Shown: in pieces, positions 12,721-15,248 of the stretch
How positions within the stretch are numbered: position 1 is the stretch's first letter
How the letters are laid out: each line of letters starts with the position of its first letter
From: an uncultured Ruminococcus sp.
GTDB lineage: Bacteria > Bacillota > Clostridia > Oscillospirales > Ruminococcaceae
Direction of reading: 5' to 3'
DNA: 15,248 nucleotides
Assembly (NCBI GenBank): GCA_900752785.1
Contig: CAADWP010000022.1
Span: 1 to 15,248 of the forward strand
Program-made: the position numbers and the translations under genes
The notes under the pieces: generated by a model
Database searches by the model: none
Told to the model about the DNA's origin: nothing
The model's input: only the letters and a program-made list of their open reading frames with translations

Positions 12721-13602
12721 ATTTTTACTAACAATTCTTTTGAAATCGCTAAGAAAACGTTCAGCCGCCTTTGAAAATATCTGGTATTTTTTCCATACAA
12801 GATACATCTGTGCGGATTTATATGGATAAAGCGGACGAAAACAAAGATTACTGTCGCCTGTACAGTTAATCAGCTTATCGAGAGTAATTGCATAGCCCAT
12901 TCCCTCGTCAACAAGCAGAGAACCGTTAAAAATAAGATTTGATGTGGCAGAAATTTTAATTTTCTCCTGTGGGATTCCCAGCCATTCAGACAGATCAAGT
13001 CCGTTCATCATTTGCCTCGACAGGATAAGCGAACGGTCTGTCAGCATTTCGGAAGTAATAAATTCATTCTCTGCCAAATCGCTGTCCCTGCGCATAAGAA
13101 CTCCCCATGTATCATGCACAGGAAATTTTATATGCTCAAAATTCGTATAATTTGAAGGCTCAAACAATACTCCGAAATCAATCAGACCTTTGTTAAGCTT
13201 ATCAATTACATCAATAGAATCACAGCTTATGTTGTGAAAAGTAATTTTAGGATGCTCTCTCTGAATGTTCTGTACAATTTTTGCAATAATTCTGACAGCG
13301 TCTGTTTCTCCTGCACCTATATAAATATCGCCTGATATATCCTCATTTTTAGCAGTAATCTCCGTTTCCGTCTTTTCTACAAGATCAAGAATTTCCTCAG
13401 CCCGCTTTCTGAGCAGCATTCCGTCAGCCGTCAGCTTTACATCATGATTTCCTCGTTTCAGCAATTGCTTTCCAAGCTCATCTTCAAGCTGATGAAGCTG
13501 CCTCGATAATGTAGGCTGAGTAATATGAAGCTTTTCAGCAGCTCTTGTGATGTTTTCTTCTCTTGCTACGGTTAAAAAGTAGCGCAATACCCTTATTTCC
13601 AT
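12718..13602 (-). CDS. LysR-family transcriptional regulator
   Basis: The start is the ATG at 13600-13602, 5 bases after AGGAGG; a GTG two codons earlier overlaps that ribosome site. The 294-residue protein opens with MEIRVLRYFLTVAREENITR, then AAEKLHITQPTLSRQLHQLE and DELGKQLL, a textbook LysR winged HTH with recognition helix QPTLSRQLHQLE. It is followed by the linker helix and a periplasmic-binding-like effector domain. The effector is unknown. It is transcribed away from a small helical protein gene and an iron-containing alcohol dehydrogenase gene. The 75 bases between its promoter and theirs hold repeated half-sites, so it probably controls that operon and itself. Its stop codon overlaps a short hairpin related to the family A repeat. 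Confidence 0.95.
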   Translation of the reverse strand: MEIRVLRYFLTVAREENITRAAEKLHITQPTLSRQLHQLEDELGKQLLKRGNHDVKLTADGMLLRKRAEEILDLVEKTETEITAKNEDISGDIYIGAGETDAVRIIAKIVQNIQREHPKITFHNISCDSIDVIDKLNKGLIDFGVLFEPSNYTNFEHIKFPVHDTWGVLMRRDSDLAENEFITSEMLTDRSLILSRQMMNGLDLSEWLGIPQEKIKISATSNLIFNGSLLVDEGMGYAITLDKLINCTGDSNLCFRPLYPYKSAQMYLVWKKYQIFSKAAERFLSDFKRIVSKN

Positions 13603-13622
13603 AAGCACCTCCTGCTAACATT

Positions 13623-13651
13623 ATTATACCACATCCGGAAATGCCTTTCAA
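13623..13651 (-). promoter_or_regulatory. Promoter of the LysR gene
   Basis: On the minus strand TTGAAA (13646-13651) and TATAAT (13623-13628) are 17 bases apart. The -35 box lies between two arms of the inverted repeat at 13638-13658, which fits autoregulation. Confidence 0.75.
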
Positions 13652-13667
13652 GCATTTCACAAAATGC
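13638..13667. promoter_or_regulatory. Candidate LysR operator with three half-sites
   Basis: GAAATGC (13638-13644) and GCATTTC (13652-13658) form a perfect inverted repeat with a 7-base spacer, and a third half-site AAATGC (13662-13667) pairs with GCATTT across CACA. This sits between the two divergent promoters, where LysR proteins usually bind. The link to this LysR protein is inference from position. Confidence 0.6.
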
Positions 13668-13677
13668 AAAATAAGTA

Positions 13678-13707
13678 TTGGACTTTTATTTTGCGATACA
13701 GTATAAT
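13678..13707 (+). promoter_or_regulatory. Promoter of the small protein/alcohol dehydrogenase operon
   Basis: TTGGAC (13678-13683) and TATAAT (13702-13707) are 18 bases apart. The weaker -35 box and the half-sites just upstream suit an activator-dependent promoter. Confidence 0.65.
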
Positions 13708-13731
13708 GAAATTACGGAAGGGAGTGATGAT

Positions 13732-13965
13732 ATGCCGATAATCAAACCGGAAAGCCTTGAAGCATATCTTGACGATCTCGGATGCGATGAGGGTAGAAGG
13801 TCCGATATTATTCATCTTTATGAACAAAATGATGTTCAGGGCATGATCAGGCTGCTGCGAAAGCATCGGCAGCAAACACTCAATACAATTCACAAAAAAG
13901 AAAAACAGATCAGCTGTCTTGATTATCTCGTTTTTCAGCTTGAAAATGAGACAGAGGCGCAGTAA
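13732..13965 (+). CDS. Small helical protein of unknown function
   Basis: I do not recognise a named family. The 77-residue product, preceded by GGGAGTGATGAT with good spacing, is mostly charged and probably all helical: SLEAYLDDLGCDEGRRSDII, then MIRLLRKHRQQTLNTIHKKE and KQISCLDYLVFQLENE. The second half looks like an amphipathic or coiled-coil helix with the pattern I-H-x-x-x-x-x-I-x-CLDYL that I associate with small clostridial proteins and with the tail of some regulators. There is no signal peptide or membrane segment. It lies 16 bases ahead of the alcohol dehydrogenase gene, in the same direction and from the same promoter, and divergent from the LysR gene. A role as a partner or modulator of either neighbour is possible but unproved. 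Confidence 0.75.
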   Translation: MPIIKPESLEAYLDDLGCDEGRRSDIIHLYEQNDVQGMIRLLRKHRQQTLNTIHKKEKQISCLDYLVFQLENETEAQ

Positions 13966-13981
13966 CGAAAGGAAGATCATT

Positions 13982-15151
13982 ATGTTAGGAAACTTTACTT
14001 ACGCAAATCCCACAAAGCTTTACTTCGGAGATGAATCCCTGAAATCGCTGAATATTGAACTGCCTAAATACGGAAAAAATGTCATACTTGTTTACGGCAG
14101 CGGATCGATCAAGAGAAGCGGACTTTATGATGAAGTAACTGCGATTCTGAAAGCAAACGGAAAAACTGTTTCGGAAATTGCAGGCGTAATGCCTAATCCG
14201 ACGATCGAAAAGCTCTATGAAGGCATAAAAATTGCAAGAAAAGCAGATGCTGACCTTATTCTTGCTGTCGGCGGCGGTTCTGTATGCGATTATTCAAAGG
14301 CTCTTTCCGTGTCAGTAAACTGCGACGAAGACCCATGGGAAAAATACTATTTAAATTTCGACGAACCGACCTGCGAAACTATGCCTGTAGGATGCGTTTT
14401 AACAATGGCAGGTACAGGCTCGGAGATGAATGCCGGCGCAGTTATCACAAATCACGAAAGTAAGCTTAAAATAGGTCACGTTTTTGCCGATGAAAAAATA
14501 ATGCCGAGATTCTCCATTCTCAATCCTAAATATACCCTTACACTTCCGAAATATCAGATGTGCGCCGGTATTTATGATATTTTCAATCACATATGCGAAC
14601 AGTATTTCTCAGGAGACGACGACAATACAAGCGACTATATCAGCGAGGGACTTATGAGATCTCTTATATGTTCCAGCCGAATAGCAAATGTGAACCCACA
14701 GGATTACGAAGCAAGAAGCAATATCATGTGGACTGCCACATGGGCGCTTAATACCCTCGTTGCAAAAGGAAAGTCTGCCGACTGGATGGTTCATATGCTC
14801 GGTCAGGCAGTTGGCGCCGTTACAGACGCTACTCACGGTATGACGCTTTCGGCAGTTTCCCTTGCATATTATAAATATATCATGGATGCAGGACTTCCCA
14901 AATTTGTACGCTTTGCAAAGAACGTATGGAATGTAGATCCTGACGGCAAAACGGATAAAGAAATCGCTCTTGAAGGTCTTTCCAAAATGGAGGAATGGAT
15001 GAAGGAACTTGGTCTGTCAATGAATCTAAGAGAAATAGGTGCAACTGAAGATATGCTTGACGACATGGTAAAGGCTACTTTGATTATGGAAGGCGGTTAT
15101 AAAATTCTTAATAAAAATGATATAAGAGAAATTCTTAAAACTTCCATGTAA
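13982..15151 (+). CDS. Iron-containing alcohol dehydrogenase (butanol dehydrogenase-like)
   Basis: The 389-residue protein is a group III, metal-dependent dehydrogenase that interconverts an aldehyde or ketone and an alcohol with NAD(P)H, probably in fermentation. The nucleotide-binding GGGS is at residues 97-100, with MAGTGSEMN (142-150) behind it. The four metal ligands are Asp199 and His203 (YDIFNHICEQYF), His271 (DWMVHMLGQ) and His285 (THGMTLS). Its length and motifs match the BdhA/YqdH-type subfamily better than YiaY-type enzymes; the substrate is not certain. The ATG follows AAAGGAAG by about 6 bases; an open frame runs 21 codons further upstream, overlapping the small protein gene, without a ribosome site. 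The TAA stop is joined directly to a copy of the family A hairpin repeat. Confidence 0.93.
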   Translation: MLGNFTYANPTKLYFGDESLKSLNIELPKYGKNVILVYGSGSIKRSGLYDEVTAILKANGKTVSEIAGVMPNPTIEKLYEGIKIARKADADLILAVGGGSVCDYSKALSVSVNCDEDPWEKYYLNFDEPTCETMPVGCVLTMAGTGSEMNAGAVITNHESKLKIGHVFADEKIMPRFSILNPKYTLTLPKYQMCAGIYDIFNHICEQYFSGDDDNTSDYISEGLMRSLICSSRIANVNPQDYEARSNIMWTATWALNTLVAKGKSADWMVHMLGQAVGAVTDATHGMTLSAVSLAYYKYIMDAGLPKFVRFAKNVWNVDPDGKTDKEIALEGLSKMEEWMKELGLSMNLREIGATEDMLDDMVKATLIMEGGYKILNKNDIREILKTSM

Positions 15152-15248
15152 AGGCAACGCCGTACAAAGATTGTGCGGCAGATGCGCAGTCAGATTTTTT
15201 GTCAGATTGCATAAAAAATTTGCAGGCAGGCTGTCGCCTGTCAAGAAT
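15151..15248. repeat. Left half of a second family A hairpin repeat, cut by the window edge
   Basis: These 98 bases align without gaps to 2632-2729 at about 79 of 98 positions, including the AAGGCAAC-type end, the TTTTTTGTCAGATTG stretch and the GC-rich tip. The right arm would lie beyond the window. It starts on the last base of the alcohol dehydrogenase stop codon. Confidence 0.85.

Overview
The window looks like part of the chromosome of an anaerobic Firmicute of the Ruminococcus type (Oscillospiraceae). Two secreted proteins carry threonine-rich linkers followed by C-terminal dockerin modules, which is the hallmark of cellulosome-forming ruminococci. The DNA is moderately AT-rich, Shine-Dalgarno sites are strong (GGAGG), and promoters are clear SigA types, several with perfect TTGACA-N17-TATAAT spacing. 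The species cannot be fixed from this sequence.

Layout, left to right. (1) Positions 1-155: the decayed 3' end of a small HTH regulator and its terminator. (2) 230-2550, minus strand: a VanZ-family membrane protein and a sodium:solute symporter with its promoter. (3) 2560-2970: a gene-free stretch made of two adjacent long imperfect hairpins, one of which recurs at the right end of the window. (4) 2973-3455, minus: a stand-alone papain-fold amidase-like protein. (5) 3549-5011: cysK with its promoter, followed by a small gene graveyard: a fragment of an O-acetylhomoserine sulfhydrylase gene, an opposed frameshifted fragment of an Rrf2-family regulator gene, and another hairpin repeat that cuts the Rrf2 fragment off. 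(6) 5105-8134: a probable four-gene operon (membrane-anchored repeat protein, cyclophilin, endonuclease IV, pyridoxal/pyridoxamine kinase) from a promoter to a terminator. (7) 8156-9551: a secreted cohesin-like/dockerin protein and an elaborate regulatory region with two near-identical promoters pointing outward. (8) 9558-10935, minus: a PLP aminotransferase. (9) 11097-12683: a secreted transglutaminase-like/dockerin protein. (10) 12718-15151: a LysR regulator divergent from a small helical protein and an iron-containing alcohol dehydrogenase, then the start of another copy of the long hairpin repeat.

Functional links. cysK with the metY and Rrf2 remnants suggests an ancestral sulfur-amino-acid locus that has been reduced. 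The two dockerin proteins are probable extracellular, cell-surface-complex components. The LysR protein probably controls the alcohol dehydrogenase operon through inverted half-sites lying between the divergent promoters.

I do not see a defence island, CRISPR array, tRNA, rRNA, prophage or insertion-sequence transposase. The least ordinary signals are the mirrored promoter region at 9280-9446, the relic cluster at 4576-5011, and the hairpin repeat family whose ends sit at the stop codons of two genes.
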